DNA from: Lumbricus terrestris
Taxonomy: Eukaryota; Annelida; Clitellata; Crassiclitellata; Lumbricidae
NCBI GenBank assembly: GCA_949752735.1
Contig: OX457052.1
Location: 33,385,844-33,449,843, forward strand
DNA length: 64,000 nucleotides
Direction of reading: 5' to 3'
The notes under the pieces are model-generated. The model saw only the letters and a program-made list of their open reading frames with translations. It had not been told where the DNA came from and ran no database searches. Position 1 is the first letter of the stretch. Each line of letters starts with the position of its first letter. This document shows positions 1-11,045 of the stretch, piece by piece. The position numbers and the translations under genes are program-made.

Positions 1-14
1 AGAGAGAGAGAGAC

Positions 15-58
<44 letters not shown>

Positions 59-360
59 ACACACACACACACACACAGAGGTAAACAATGCACACACGGA
101 GTGATCCATGCATACGACGTAATATGCAGGCAGAGATAGCCAGACAGACAAACAGACAGACACACAGACAGAGAGCTAGAGAGAGAGCGATATAGAGAGG
201 CACATGAATACACACACGGAGACAGAGGGAGAATAACATAAGGCTTATAGAGGGAATCGACAAAAAGATGCACACACGCACACACACATACACACACGCA
301 CACGCACACACACATACACATACACACACGCACACACGTACGCATACACAAGCACACACC
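1..360. repeat. GA and CA dinucleotide-rich block
   Basis: The window opens inside a (GA)n run that passes into (CA)n, then mixed GACA, GAGA and CACA tracts up to about 355. No open frame of interest is present. Confidence 0.9.
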
Positions 361-610
361 TACAGACGGAGAGCGACAAAGCGATTTACACGCAAAGCCG
401 TAGAAGCGATGGACGTCAGAGAATGATGACGCGTTCCCGACGTCACGATGGCCATTACGTCAAGCGGACGCTACCCACCCGTGTATGGACGATGGCGCAT
501 CCAATTTCCAATCGCAGTCCCTCCGGGCAAACGACAGATTAACTGTCCATTTCCGGTCACCGTCTTCTTAGAAGATGACCGACAGATGACGCTTCTCCGT
601 TGTTGACCAT
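361..610. other. Non-repetitive spacer
   Basis: Complex sequence between the dinucleotide block and the satellite. I see no gene, repeat or recognisable signal. Confidence 0.5.
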
Positions 611-1785
611 CTTTATGTCTTTGTTACACATAGTCTGTATGCATATCCATTCATATAGCGCCTTGATATATGAGTCTCATCTTTATCTCTTTGTATATAG
701 GTATGTATGCATATCCATTCATAAAGAGCCTCATACATGAGTTTCATCTTTATGTCTTTGTATATAGGTCTGTACGCATACCCATTCATATAGAGCATCA
801 TACATGAGTCTCATATTTATGTCTTTGTATATAGGTCTGTTTGCATATCCATTCATATAGCGCCTTGATATATGAGTCTCATCTTTATCTCTTTGTATAT
901 AGGTCTGTATGCATATCCATTCATAGAGCATCATACATGAGTCTAATCTTTATCTCTTTGTATATAGGTCTGTATGCATATCCATTCATATAGAGCATCA
1001 TACATGAGTCTCATCTTTACGTCTTTGTATATAGGTCTGTATACATATCCATTCATATAGAGCATCATACATGAGTCTCATCTTTATGTCTTTGTATATA
1101 GGTCTGTATGCATATCCATTCATATAGAGCATCATACATGAGTCTCATCTTTACGTCTTTGTATATAGGTATGTATGCATATCCATTCATATACATGTAG
1201 AGCATCATACATGAGTCTCATCTTTATCTCTTTGTATATAGGTCTGTATGCATATCCATTCATATAGCGCCTTGATATATGAGTCTCATCTTTACGTCTT
1301 TGTATATAGGTATGTATGCATATCCATTCATATACATATAGAGCATCATACATGAGTCTCATCTTTATGTCTTTGTATATAGGTCTGTATGCATATCCAT
1401 TCATATAGAGCATCATACATGAGTCTCATCTTTACGTCTTTGTATATAGGTATGTATGCATATCCATTCATATACATATAGAGCATCATACATGAGTCTC
1501 ATCTTTATCTCTTTGTATATAGGTATGTATGCATATCCATTCATAAAGAGCCTCATACATGAGTTTCATCTTTATGTCTTTGTATATAGGTATGTATGCA
1601 TATCGATTCATATAGAGCATCATACACGAGTCTCATCTTTATGTCTTTGTATATAGGTCTGTTTGCATATCCATTCATATAGAGCATCATACATGAGTCT
1701 CATCTTTATGTCTTTGTATATAGTTCTGTATGCATATCCATTCATATAGAGCATCATACATGAGTCTCATCTTTATGTCTTTGTC
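611..1785. repeat. 67-bp tandem satellite, about 17 units
   Basis: Units begin with GCATATCCATTCAT and recur at about 641, 708, 775, 842, 910 and onward, giving a 67-bp period. Three variant classes are visible. Some units carry GCGCCTTGATATATGAG (641, 842, 1250) in place of GAGCATCATACATGAG. Some carry AAAGAGCCTC (708, 1530). Some carry a roughly 6-bp insertion, TACATA or TACATG (1177, 1318, 1457). Short open frames on both strands through the array reflect its periodicity and are not genes. Confidence 0.93.
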
Positions 1786-1789
1786 GCCG

Positions 1790-2165
1790 CTCATACGAAG
1801 TACGTTAGTGGAGTAGTACACCATACCACCCCTCAAAAGCAACATTCAGCAGTGGCGCTCTGATGATTCACTATCACGATGATGAACGTTATTTATAATA
1901 AACGACAATTTTTAACTACTGCTTCGGTTCAATGCTTACAGAACTAAATAAAATCTGAACTTCTGACAACTGAAAATGGAAAAATAGACGTAAAATGATC
2001 TGAGATCCATAACAAAGACTAACTTAGATAGGTTAGACAAAACGAAATTTGGAACCGAAGCTGAAAAGGTTAACAGAAACTTAGATACGAGCGCTATTAT
2101 AATAGGTGGGAGACAAACGTATTCTTGACTCCCTGTTGAACTATATACATGTACGTCTACGCCGA
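1790..2165. other. Spacer with no gene seen
   Basis: Ordinary AT-rich sequence. No repeat or coding signal recognised. Confidence 0.5.
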
Positions 2166-2167
2166 GA

Positions 2168-2270
2168 GCCTTTGCGAACGTTCTACTTCACTCTTAGGAC
2201 TGTTCTCTTTAGCAGTGGTTGGGTCGGAAGCTCTTCTGAGTAGGTACTCTTGAAGAGGCGCTATAAAAAT
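2168..2270 (+). mobile_element. CR1/L2-like LINE 3' tail fragment
   Basis: The stretch ending GAGTAGGTACTCTTGAAGAGG then CGCTATAAAAATG matches the 3' ends of the LINE copies near 21950 and 57380. The preceding TTAGGACTGTTCTCTTTAGCAG resembles the last codons of those copies. Only the tail survives, as expected of a severely 5'-truncated retroposon. Confidence 0.6.
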
Positions 2271-2638
2271 GTCTGAAATGGATGAATCATTATTAGTAGA
2301 CTACTTTTCTTCTCCGATAATATTGCGCGTAATATCAGGGTCTGGGTATAATAGTACTAATGCACCTTGTGAGGAAAGTTTCATGTTTGTATTCACGGCG
2401 TTTTCAACAATACAGTCGTGTGCTTTGTGCCAGTCCATTTAAGTCAATGCGCAACGCGGCTGCATGGGACTCTCTTCATTCTTTACTTTCATCAGCAGAC
2501 AGGCTATGCAATATGCGTCACGTTATGCATTATGAAAGCTGTCACCGAATACTTTATTCTTTTGTTTCAATCCACTTTTTACCAAAGTGATGACACAAAA
2601 ATGCAGAACGTGTAATATCGAAATTAGAGGAAAAAACT
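2271..2638. other. Spacer; open frames not supported
   Basis: Two overlapping frames of 65-76 codons are open here. They have no recognisable domain or compositional support, and I do not call a gene. Confidence 0.4.
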
Positions 2639-2639
2639 G

Positions 2640-3545
2640 GAACAGGTAGACACCTTTCATTACCTAGGATCGTTGATAACTGAAGACGCAGACAGCAGCA
2701 CAGATATAAGAGATAAATTAGCAAGAGGACTCAACACAGGGACAGCGTTCAAGACGCTATGGAAAAATCATAATATAAAAATGATTACCAAGATCAGACT
2801 CATGCATAGGCGGAGACCTGGGCCGAGACTTGGGGGGGGACGGAAAGACGCGAAATTTTCTGATGGACTGAGTGTCGCAGTAAAATTTCCATGTTTTTCC
2901 GGCAAAAATTTCTGATGACCCGCGAAATCTCGACAAAAAATTCTATTTTCGCCGCCAAAAAGTTAATGACCCCTTTTTTAGTCTTTACGCTCAACGATTG
3001 GGGGGGACAAATGCATGGGCCGTCCCCCACAACACCTCCATTGGGAGGACCGTCTCCCCTGTCCCCCTAGGTCTCCGCCCATGGACTCATGAAGGCATCG
3101 GTATGGCCAGTGGCGACATATGGGTGTGAAAGTTGGACGATCAGAAAGAGAGGGGAAGACAGGATAAAATGCTTTTGAAATGAAATGCCTAAGAAAGATC
3201 TTGAGAGTGCAATGGACAGAGAAAAGAACAAACGATTGGGTATTGGAGAAAACGGGAACAGAAAGAACCCTATTGAGCACGATAAAAAGAAAGAAACTCA
3301 TTTACTTCGGTCATTTGATGAGGAAACAGGGGGGCTGCATGGAAAAGGAAATAATGCAGGGTACAATTTCGGGAGCAAGGGCAAGGGGATGACCGAGGAT
3401 GGAATGGATCGCCAATATCATCACGTGGATGGAACTACCATTCGAGAGGATACTGAAGGAGACGGAGGACAGGAAAAAGTGGCGAAGGTGTGTCCATGAA
3501 GCGACCAACCCTCGAATCGAGGAAGGTTAAAGACAAGACAAGACA
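2640..3545 (+). pseudogene. Non-LTR retrotransposon ORF2 C-terminal end, broken
   Basis: The translation contains FHYLGSLITEDAD, then after an interruption KASVWPVATYGCESWTIRK, then the KCLRKILRVQWTEKRTND and YFGHLMRK blocks. This order is typical of the region after the reverse transcriptase domain in endonuclease/reverse transcriptase LINEs. The reading frame ends near 3530 with a NPRIEEG-like terminus, and an (ACAAG)n-type tail follows at 3531-3546. The upstream reverse transcriptase and endonuclease are absent, so the copy is 5' truncated. It is disrupted by a MITE at 2805-3083, a stop near 3177 and frameshifts. I infer an RTE-like or related APE-type clade but cannot fix the clade by eye. 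Confidence 0.8.
2805..3083. mobile_element. hAT-like MITE inserted in LINE coding sequence
   Basis: The ends are CATAGGCGGAGACCT and its near-exact inverse AGGTCTCCGCCCATG. The 8-bp target duplication GACTCATG lies at 2797-2804 and 3084-3091. Removing the element with one duplication makes the LINE frame read through from KIRLM to KASVWP. It has no coding capacity. The same family recurs at 51782-52090. CA-start TIRs plus an 8-bp TSD are typical of hAT non-autonomous elements. Confidence 0.88.
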
Positions 3546-3698
3546 ATCCACCTTCCAAGTTGCTTCAGTTATTTCAGCTTTCTTTTGAATTTATTACTGC
3601 TACTCGTTTGGTGTCAGTTTCCACTTCTGTGACTTAATCCCTTCCTTATAATAATTAGAGTGCCTGTTTTCACCGATATCTATTGCAGCCACATGTAC

Positions 3699-3824
<126 letters not shown>

Positions 3825-3894
3825 TCCTCCCTCATGTCCCTCTCTCCATGATCGCTTATATCTATTTCCATGAATTCTGCGTAGCATTCTTTCT

Positions 3895-4045
3895 GTGTCT
3901 GTCAGCGTGTTTGTTTCTCTGCCTGCCTGCCTGTCTGTCTGTCTGTCTGTCTGTCTGTCAGCCCGGTTCTCTGTCTATCACCCACACACTCACACATGCA
4001 CATGCGTACACACGCACGCATGCACACACGCACACATATACGCAC
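3895..4045. repeat. TCTG and CA short repeats
   Basis: A (CTGT)n run at about 3920-3962 is followed by CACACA/CGCACG-rich sequence to about 4045. Confidence 0.8.
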
Positions 4046-4049
4046 TCTA

Positions 4050-4675
4050 CCGTTCGATAATACTACTTCTCTTTCCACTCTTCTTTTCATTCATCATCTA
4101 ACCCTCAGTCTACCATCCCTACCCCCTTTGTAGCCCGAGGGCCAACCCGCCCACTGTCTGCAGCCTTTTTGCACTTTCCTGTATATATGCGCATTCGCCA
4201 GCATAAGCGCACCTAAGTGTATATAAATATAAAATGTTGCTTATTTTACACATGGGCATATTATGCTTTCCATATACTACACTTTCCATTATGCTAAGTT
4301 TCGTATATTATACAATATAATTATATATGTAATATATATATTCGCAATATATGCGCACTGAAGGTAGACAGATTTGAAGATGAATTGGCACCATCACAGC
4401 GCCCAATAAAAGACAAATTGCCTTGTCTCCGAAATGAAAAAAATGGTTTGACCGAAGAATAGATGGATATGAAAGATGGAAACGAGAGGATCGCCCAATG
4501 GGACGACGAGAAAGGGCGCTAAATAAATTGTTTGGATGACGAATGGGTGCCTTGGAACGATGCGCTCCAGCGGGATTCGAACCCAAACCAATACGACCAG
4601 TTTTCAATGCGATTTGATTGCATAATTTTTTTATAATTATAGAACTCATATAGCGCCGCTAGGGAAGTCTAAAAA
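4050..4675. other. Spacer with one B-box-like motif
   Basis: No gene seen. On the minus strand near 4570-4580 there is GGTTCGAATCCCGC, a good Pol III B box, possibly the remains of a tRNA-derived SINE. I could not find a matching A box at the right distance. Confidence 0.35.
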
Positions 4676-4711
4676 CATCACACGAGACACACACACAGAT
4701 ACATACACACA

Positions 4712-4815
4712 CATATACATACATACATATATACATACATGCATAAATACATACATACATACATACATACATACATACATACATACATACATACATACAT
4801 ACATACATACATACA

Positions 4816-4846
<31 letters not shown>

Positions 4847-4950
4847 GCATACATACATACATACATACATACATACATACATACATACATACATACATAC
4901 ATACATACATACATACATGCATACATACATACATACATACATACATACAT

Positions 4951-4983
<33 letters not shown>

Positions 4984-5180
4984 AAACAGACAGACAGACG
5001 TACGTACGGTACGTACTTACGTACATACGTACATACATACATACATACATACATACATACATACATACATACATACAATCATACATACATACATACATAC
5101 ATACATACATACATACATACATACATACATACATACATACATACATACATACATACATACATACATACATACATACATAC
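4712..5180. repeat. (ACAT)n tetranucleotide array
   Basis: A nearly pure ACAT array with a (CA)n and GTAC interruption at about 4968-5030, passing into (GACA)n at 5178. The long poly-HTYI and poly-MYVC frames are artefacts of the repeat. Confidence 0.97.
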
Positions 5181-5430
5181 AGACAGACAGACAGACAGAC
5201 GGACGGACAAACAGACAGAGAATAAGGGCAAGAAAGAGAGAGAAAACCAGACAGACAGATAGACCGAGAAGAAACATGGGCAGAGACAGAAGCAGACTGA
5301 CAGAGACAGAGGCAGACAAAGAGATAACAACAGAGACAGAGGCAGAGGCAGAAGCAGACAGACAGACAGAGACAGAGGCAGAGACAGAGATAACAACAGA
5401 GGCAGAGACAGAGAGAGAAGTAGATAGTCT
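5178..5430. repeat. GACA/GACAGAG-rich block
   Basis: Purine-rich degenerate repeat of CAGA, GACA and GGCAGA units continuing from the ACAT array. Confidence 0.85.
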
Positions 5431-5910
5431 GTGAAATTAAAGTAAGATATCTTGCGACAAGTCATCCATTCAAAAATGTGGATCTGATGCGTGAAAAATT
5501 TACCGGCAGGAGACTTCAACTTAAGACGTAAACTTAGACAACCTTTCTGTCTCGACGCAGCTTAGCTTTTCGTAGAATGTCGAGAATATGATCGCAACAG
5601 CGTAAAGTAGCCAGTAATCGAAGAAGATTTAAAACAGGCGCTACAAGAATCGCGATTTGCTTTCATACAAAATAAATTATGCCCTGTCCTGTTAGAAATG
5701 CGAGTACACTTACAGCTGCAGCTACAACAGCACTATGCAACGATTGCGGAACGTATGCGCTGAAATTTTGAATTACTGACTTACGTTTACGCCTACGTTT
5801 CCGATAACACATCCATTCACAGTCAGTTACAGTTTGAATTACACTTGCAACCACATTACCTATGCATGCATTTTAAATTGCACATCCGGTGTAATTAAGG
5901 TAATGTAATG
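5431..5910. other. Spacer with no gene seen
   Basis: Complex sequence without recognisable coding or repeat content. Confidence 0.5.
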
Positions 5911-5959
5911 ATGTTTGCTCATTGTAATTTCTCTTGAGAACTGCTTCTGCGTATACCAT

Positions 5960-6100
5960 ATCGCTGTCTCTGCCTATCTCGGTATGTCTGTCTCTTTGTT
6001 TGTCTCTTTCTCTAAGGCTGTCTTTCACTTTGTCTGTCTGTCTACCTCTGTCTGTCTCTCTGTCCGTCTGTTGGTCTGTCTGTCTGTTGGTTTGCCTGTA
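5960..6100. repeat. TCTG-rich degenerate repeat
   Basis: Degenerate TCTG/TCTC units. No gene. Confidence 0.7.
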
Positions 6101-6229
6101 TCCGTGACAGATCCTGGATGTGTTCGTCTGTCTGACAACTGCACCATAACCTATATTCACCCGCAGGTGTCATAATCATACAGGTGTGCAAATGCGCTTA
6201 CTGGTCTACAACCATGACCACATCCTCTC

Positions 6230-6503
6230 CTCTTACACTTCCTGCACTTCTTCCATCTCTTCATCTTCTTCCTATTTCTCCTTCTTCTCCTCCTTATTTT
6301 CTATCTTCCTCCTCCCATCTTTCTCTCTACCTCTTCCTCTTGTTCTTCTTCCAATCTATATACTTCCCCTCTCTTTCCTCCTTCATTTCTTCTTTATTCT
6401 CCTTCTATCTTATTTTGGAATATCTCCAACTTTTTCTTCCTTTCTCTCCCCTTTTCTTCCACCTCCTCTGCCGTCTCCCTCCCATTCACTTGCTTCTCCT
6501 CCA
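6230..6503. repeat. Polypyrimidine tract leading into CTT array
   Basis: C and T dominate the plus strand from about 6230. It grades into the CTT array and looks like its diverged edge. Confidence 0.8.
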
Positions 6504-6562
6504 CCTTCTTCTTCTTCTTCTTCTTCTTCTTCTTCTTCTTCTTCTTCTTCTTCTTCTTCTTC

Positions 6563-6594
<32 letters not shown>

Positions 6595-6951
6595 CTTCTT
6601 CTTCTTCTTCTTCTTCTTCTTCTTCTTCTTCTTCTTCTTCTTCTTCTTCTACTTCTTCGTCATCTTCTTCTTCTTCTTCTTCTTCGTCTTCTTCTTCTTC
6701 TTCTACTTCTTCGTCATCTTCTTCTTCTTCTTCTACTTCTTCGTCATCTTCTTCTTCTTCTTCTTCTTCTTCTTCTTCTTCTTCTTCTTCTTCTACTTCT
6801 TCGTCATCTTCTTCTTCTTCTTCTTCTTCTTCTTCTTCGTCTTCTTCTTCTTCTTCTTCTACTTCTTCGTCATCTTCTTCTTCTTCTTCTTCTTCTTCTT
6901 CTTCTTCTTCTTCTTCTTCTTCTTCTTCTTCGTCTTCTTCGTCTTCTTCAT
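6504..6951. repeat. (CTT)n array with periodic interruptions
   Basis: About 450 bp of CTT trinucleotides. The interruption ACTTCTTCGTCAT recurs at 6651, 6705, 6735, 6795 and 6861. These spacings are multiples of 6 bp, so blocks of the array were duplicated together. The poly-Ser and poly-Leu frames are artefacts. The tract is a polypurine/polypyrimidine sequence with triplex-forming potential. Confidence 0.95.
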
Positions 6952-7139
6952 AGCGTTCGATGCATTATAGCTTCCTCAACGTGTCAGATTTCCTTTAGGA
7001 GACGCGAACGGAGATTTAGTTGATGCTGAGGTCCACCTTTCAATGAGGTCCGCGGTTATTATTTTAATCCGCATCAAATTAAAACATTGCGACCTGATCT
7101 CCGCTCGTTTTTCAGCATCAGAGGCTCATGTTATCTGGT

Positions 7140-7520
7140 TTAGTCTTTTGTCTCGATCTCCGACCTTGTCTTGTCTGTCTGTCTTGTCTGCATGTCTCTT
7201 ATTTTCTCTCTCTGTACTTCCCTGTCTTTCTGTCTGTCTCTCTGTCAGTTTGTCCGCATTTTACACTTCTCTTTCTGACTTCTCTCTTTCTCTCCCTCTA
7301 CCGCTGTCTGTCTGCCCGTCTGTTTGTCTCTGTCTCTCTTTCTGACTCTGTCTCTCTGTCTCAATTTAATCTCTGTCTCCATACATGTCTCTACCTCTTT
7401 CTGTCTGTCTGTCTTTCTTTCTGTCTGTCTTTCTCTGTCGGCATGTCTAATTGTTTATATGTCTGTCTGTCTGTCTGGATTGTCTGTCTGTCTGTCTCTC
7501 TCTCTCTCTGCGTTTGTTGC
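7140..7520. repeat. TCTG/TCTC pyrimidine-rich degenerate repeat
   Basis: Repeated TCTGTCTG and TCTCTC units with scattered substitutions. No coding. Confidence 0.8.
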
Positions 7521-7619
7521 CCTCTTTCCTTATTCGCAGTCTATCCATTTCCATAGCACTTGCTACATCTTTTCCTTTACTGTTTAATAATCTACTCACC
7601 TTTCCTCCTGCAGTCTTCC

Positions 7620-8555
7620 TCGCGTTCTCCTTATCTGTATGATTTACCTGAGTCGATGTCATCTCACGCCAGATCACCTATACGTCCTCTCGGTTCCTAG
7701 AATAATTCCATGAGAACACGCCAAGAAATCCGACCTTCAGAGTATACTATGGGCTCCTCATTAATTAGCCGAGATCTTGGTAAGTACGAACACAATTGAT
7801 GCAGGACAGGTGTAGCGTTGTGTCTGACTAGTATATGCATTATTGTTGTTTGGTCAGCACGCTATAGCAACAAGTATGATTACGCAATTATTTCGTGCCA
7901 TCCATAGTTAAATTTTTAGCAAGACGTTGAAAAGTGCAAAGTAGGAAATTAAGAGCATAATAATTATAGATATTTTCATTCAGGTTTCTAAATGCTAATT
8001 GGTAATTTGCTAGTTTCACCTTTTGCATGGTTAGCATCGTCAGTACTTTAGCGCACAGCAATAATTTGCTGAAAATTAAAATGTAGGCTTAGCAATTTAA
8101 AAATGGATGTCAATTTTCCAGGGAACTGTGCCCTCTCTTTCCCCTAAGTGCGGCGCCGATGTTTGCCGTGAAATTTAACGAACCTTAAGCACACTTGACT
8201 GGTTTAGCAAAGATACGTGACGAGACTATAATTGACGTAAACATGTTGATAGCAGACTGCTTTGTGGTTACCTGTAGTCGAGCACGTAAGCCTAAACCAT
8301 AAGTAGCGCATTGTATTTTTAAAGTATAATCACTACCGCATAAGAAACTTAGAAGCTAGTGGCAGTAACCTAGCAACCTGATGTTGTGACTGTCAATTCA
8401 TAAGAATTCACAATGTCGTCATGGCAACCGCGGGACAAATCGAAAGTAGCCCAAACATCGCAAAGTCGCATCTACGAGTTTTCAGTCTTGAGCGCATTAA
8501 AAGTAGCCCAGCTGGCACTTTTCAGGACGGCCTGGGCGCAACCGTGTTTGTTTGT
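7620..8555. other. Spacer with no gene seen
   Basis: About 900 bp of complex AT-rich sequence. No domain, repeat unit or inverted repeat was recognised. Confidence 0.5.
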
Positions 8556-8560
8556 TTGTA

Positions 8561-8652
8561 TATGCACTTGTTATAGCGCCCCTTCAAGCTCTCTCTTGCT
8601 ACTCAGAGGCGGACACTGCATCGGAGTTTCACGCCGAAGCGCTGAGCAATTA
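8561..8652 (-). mobile_element. SINE-A 3' portion
   Basis: The reverse complement contains GCTGAGC, GGCGTGAAACTCCGATGC, GAGTAG and GGGGCGCTATAACAAGTG. This is the body and tail of the SINE that is complete at 24075 and 54085. The tRNA head is missing. Confidence 0.75.
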
Positions 8653-8689
8653 TATTCACACAAAGACGGAAGCGTAGGTTTACATTTCC

Positions 8690-9140
8690 AACTTTAATTC
8701 ACATACACAGTTACAAACGCACATAAATATACAATTTATTAAGCTCATATATTATATTTTCTATGCATGAGAAACATTGAGGCACATGGAAATGAAATTG
8801 TAATACTTATACGGTATATTTGTGGCGTCGGTGCCAAAGTTGTGCAAAACAAGAGATCTGTTATAACCGAAAGGCATTAGGTTGTAGCGAAGAGACGAAA
8901 AACACAGACATGGCTTTAACTAGACGGCCGATCACGTGTCAAGTATGCATCAATATGGCGTCTTTTTTAACACAAAGATTTCTCCATTCGTTCGCCGACA
9001 GATCTAGATTCAGAGGTAATTGCTCTTAAAGATTCGCTCTCTACAAAGATTTATAAAGTACCTCTTCAATAATATTATCTTCAGTTCAGCTTCCTATACA
9101 CTGCTCAGTTTATCAACGCCATATGCCTCTCCTTTGTTCA
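8690..9140. other. Spacer with no gene seen
   Basis: Complex sequence. Small frames at 8820-9029 and 9020-9352 have no recognisable content. Confidence 0.45.
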
Positions 9141-9145
9141 AATGT

Positions 9146-9240
9146 AGGTCATGGCCTCTTTTATTCACATCTAGGTCGTCACCTCAATTATTGCTACGTG
9201 CAGGTCATGACCTGGTTTTAGTTAATCTAGGTCATGACCT
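9146..9240. promoter_or_regulatory. Four spaced AGGTCA/TGACCT palindromes
   Basis: Exact AGGTCATGACCT palindromes occur at 9202-9213 and 9229-9240. Near matches are AGGTCATGGCCT at 9146-9157 and AGGTCGTCACCT at 9173-9184. Starts are 27, 29 and 27 bp apart. AGGTCA is the nuclear receptor half-site, and the zero-spaced inverted form is a classical palindromic hormone response element. Whether this is a real response element or a small minisatellite with a palindromic core is open, since TTTTA-like spacer similarity suggests tandem origin. Confidence 0.5.
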
Positions 9241-9439
9241 CGTTTATACCCATAATTATTCAAACGCCATTGACTGGAGTGATGTTCAGCTCCTTTTCCG
9301 CATGAACCAAACTTCGAGTGCAAATCGGGAAGACCAGAAAACACCTCGATGAGAAATTATCCAAAATTCCAAAAATAATTATGACGATTATCCCCCACAG
9401 CTATTAATAGCTCATAGGCCACAGAGGCAAAATTAAGTA

Positions 9440-9605
9440 TGCGTTGTAAGCGAAATAATTTTCTCATCCTCGGCATATACATGTATTATAGGAAGGCGGG
9501 TGGTCAGTTGTTTCTCTGATCTTCCCGCCGCCAGTGTACAGCTAATGTACTCATTGTGGCTGAGTAGGCTCGTGGACGCAGTTGGAGCAGGAACTTCTCC
9601 ACAAC
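9440..9605 (-). repeat. Dispersed repeat B (SINE-like)
   Basis: The reverse complement holds TTCCTGCTCCAACTGCG, CTCAGCCACAATGAGTACAT, TGTACACTGGCGGCGGGA and ATATGCCGAGGATGAG. Matching blocks recur near 34772-34846, 11553-11597 and 44400-44450. A 102-codon open frame crosses it, but the recurrence elsewhere in other frames argues for a repeat, not an exon. Confidence 0.5.
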
Positions 9606-9759
9606 AATTTCTCTCATTGCGGCATTTGAACACGTCCAGCACGTTCACCACTCCGGCTGAAGTAGGAGACAACGTGTAAATGGTTTTGGATCGTCGCTCT
9701 ACTTCCACTACATGTCTGTGATCAGTTTTTCTCCCAGGCAACCGGTTTTTTAGTGACGC

Positions 9760-10385
9760 AATCGAATTTCAAACGCAACGCAAAAATGAATTTGCAACTT
9801 ACGGTGGTCGTCTCATGAGGTCAGGGAACCAGAGAGTGTCCGTCGTCGGCAGATCAAAGCAAAGGGTTCGCCACCCATCCATATGGAGTTATGACGCTCT
9901 TGGGGAATGCTTAACCCACTGGGCGTAGAGTTCATTGCTCAGTATAAGATGCCAATGTTTATTTTAGCAGTTCGACGCGAATCTACGACGGCGAGAACGA
10001 CTTGAGGATAGACCGGACTCAGAGGGCGAGAGGGTACACTTGCCCAAGCCTGGAAAGTTGACACTCATTTTTAACTGCCAAACTTGTTGGGTTTTGTTTG
10101 CAAATGATTGTCTTTGCACTAAAACCTTTACGATGCAAATTATACGCAAATTGAATCCGATGAATTTTCATTTTACAACCTCTATTGAAAAACACAGTTT
10201 CTTAATTTTATGCTTTGAATTTTTTCAAGGTTCGGGAATCCAAAAAAAGACTAAACAGGGCAAGTCTAGCCACGAAGGTCGCCTTAAAGTGACGACCAAA
10301 TTTGATTTAGTAGTTTATCAAAATAACTTAAATAAATTTTATTAAATTTTGTTATTTCGAATTACCTTTGTCTTTGACAAAAGTC
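9760..10385. other. Spacer with no gene seen
   Basis: AT-rich sequence. A 101-codon frame at 10040-10345 has no recognisable features and I do not call it. Confidence 0.45.
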
Positions 10386-10394
10386 TGTGTTTCT

Positions 10395-10470
10395 AATCTA
10401 ATCTAATCTAGTCCATCTAATCTAATCTAATCTACAGTACATTAGCACCACAATACAATACAATACAATT
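10395..10470. repeat. (TCTAA)n and (AATAC)n short arrays
   Basis: Pentanucleotide TCTAA repeats in two blocks separated by AGTCCA, followed by a short ACAAT/AATAC run. Confidence 0.85.
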
Positions 10471-10489
10471 GTAAGTCTGTATACACCAA

Positions 10490-11037
10490 AGGGTGGAGCA
10501 GCATTTTCAAGTTTGTCAAACATTCAGTTTATTCAATTTAGTTGTTAGTTTAATAATTAAATCATTCTGCCACAAAATTTGCGCCCACTCTTGAATAATT
10601 ATTGTTCCCTCACTTCAGTGCACGGCTTTAACATCCTCTCACCGTATACGGTACTGCGATAGATCACACGCAAACGGGGGAGACGGCAGAAGACATTCAT
10701 ACATACAGAGAGACATGGAGACATGCAGATAGACATACTTATACAGATAGCGAGACATGTAGATAGACGGACAGAAAGCAATATATTGGCTTATATGAAT
10801 GTGATGCCAATTATAAAATCATGCTTTATTCTTTTTGCCGACCGTCGTGGAGGCGTCTGTGTAATCGAAAACCATTGAAACAAAAGCCTCCCCGGTCTAA
10901 TTAAAACAAATTTGACTAATAATATTTTCTCGTTTTCAACGAGTATTTTTCTTATTTCCGTTTGTACCTTTGACGGTTTTTGTATCGTTAGGACAAATAA
11001 TTATAGACTAACAGAGATGTGGTGTCGTCACACGAGA
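10490..11037. other. Spacer with no gene seen
   Basis: AT-rich, with a short degenerate GACA/CATA patch at about 10695-10770. No gene. Confidence 0.5.
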
Positions 11038-11045
11038 TAGCCAAC

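Noticed and set aside
611..1785. Possible CRISPR array
   Set aside because: The whole 67-bp unit is repeated with no unique spacers, and the DNA is eukaryotic.
4560..4620. tRNA-like segment on the minus strand
   Set aside because: Only a B-box match was found; there is no A box at the proper distance.
4646..5434. Long open frames of HTYI, MYVC or similar composition here and in the other ACAT/TATG arrays
   Set aside because: A 4-bp repeat without stop words keeps frames open on both strands. Composition is fully explained by the repeat.
6184..7023. A 279-codon frame rich in leucine or serine
   Set aside because: It translates a (CTT)n array and its pyrimidine-rich flank.
9433..9741. A 102-codon minus-strand frame that looks protein-like
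   Set aside because: Its central DNA recurs near 11555, 34802 and 44430 as a dispersed repeat in other contexts.
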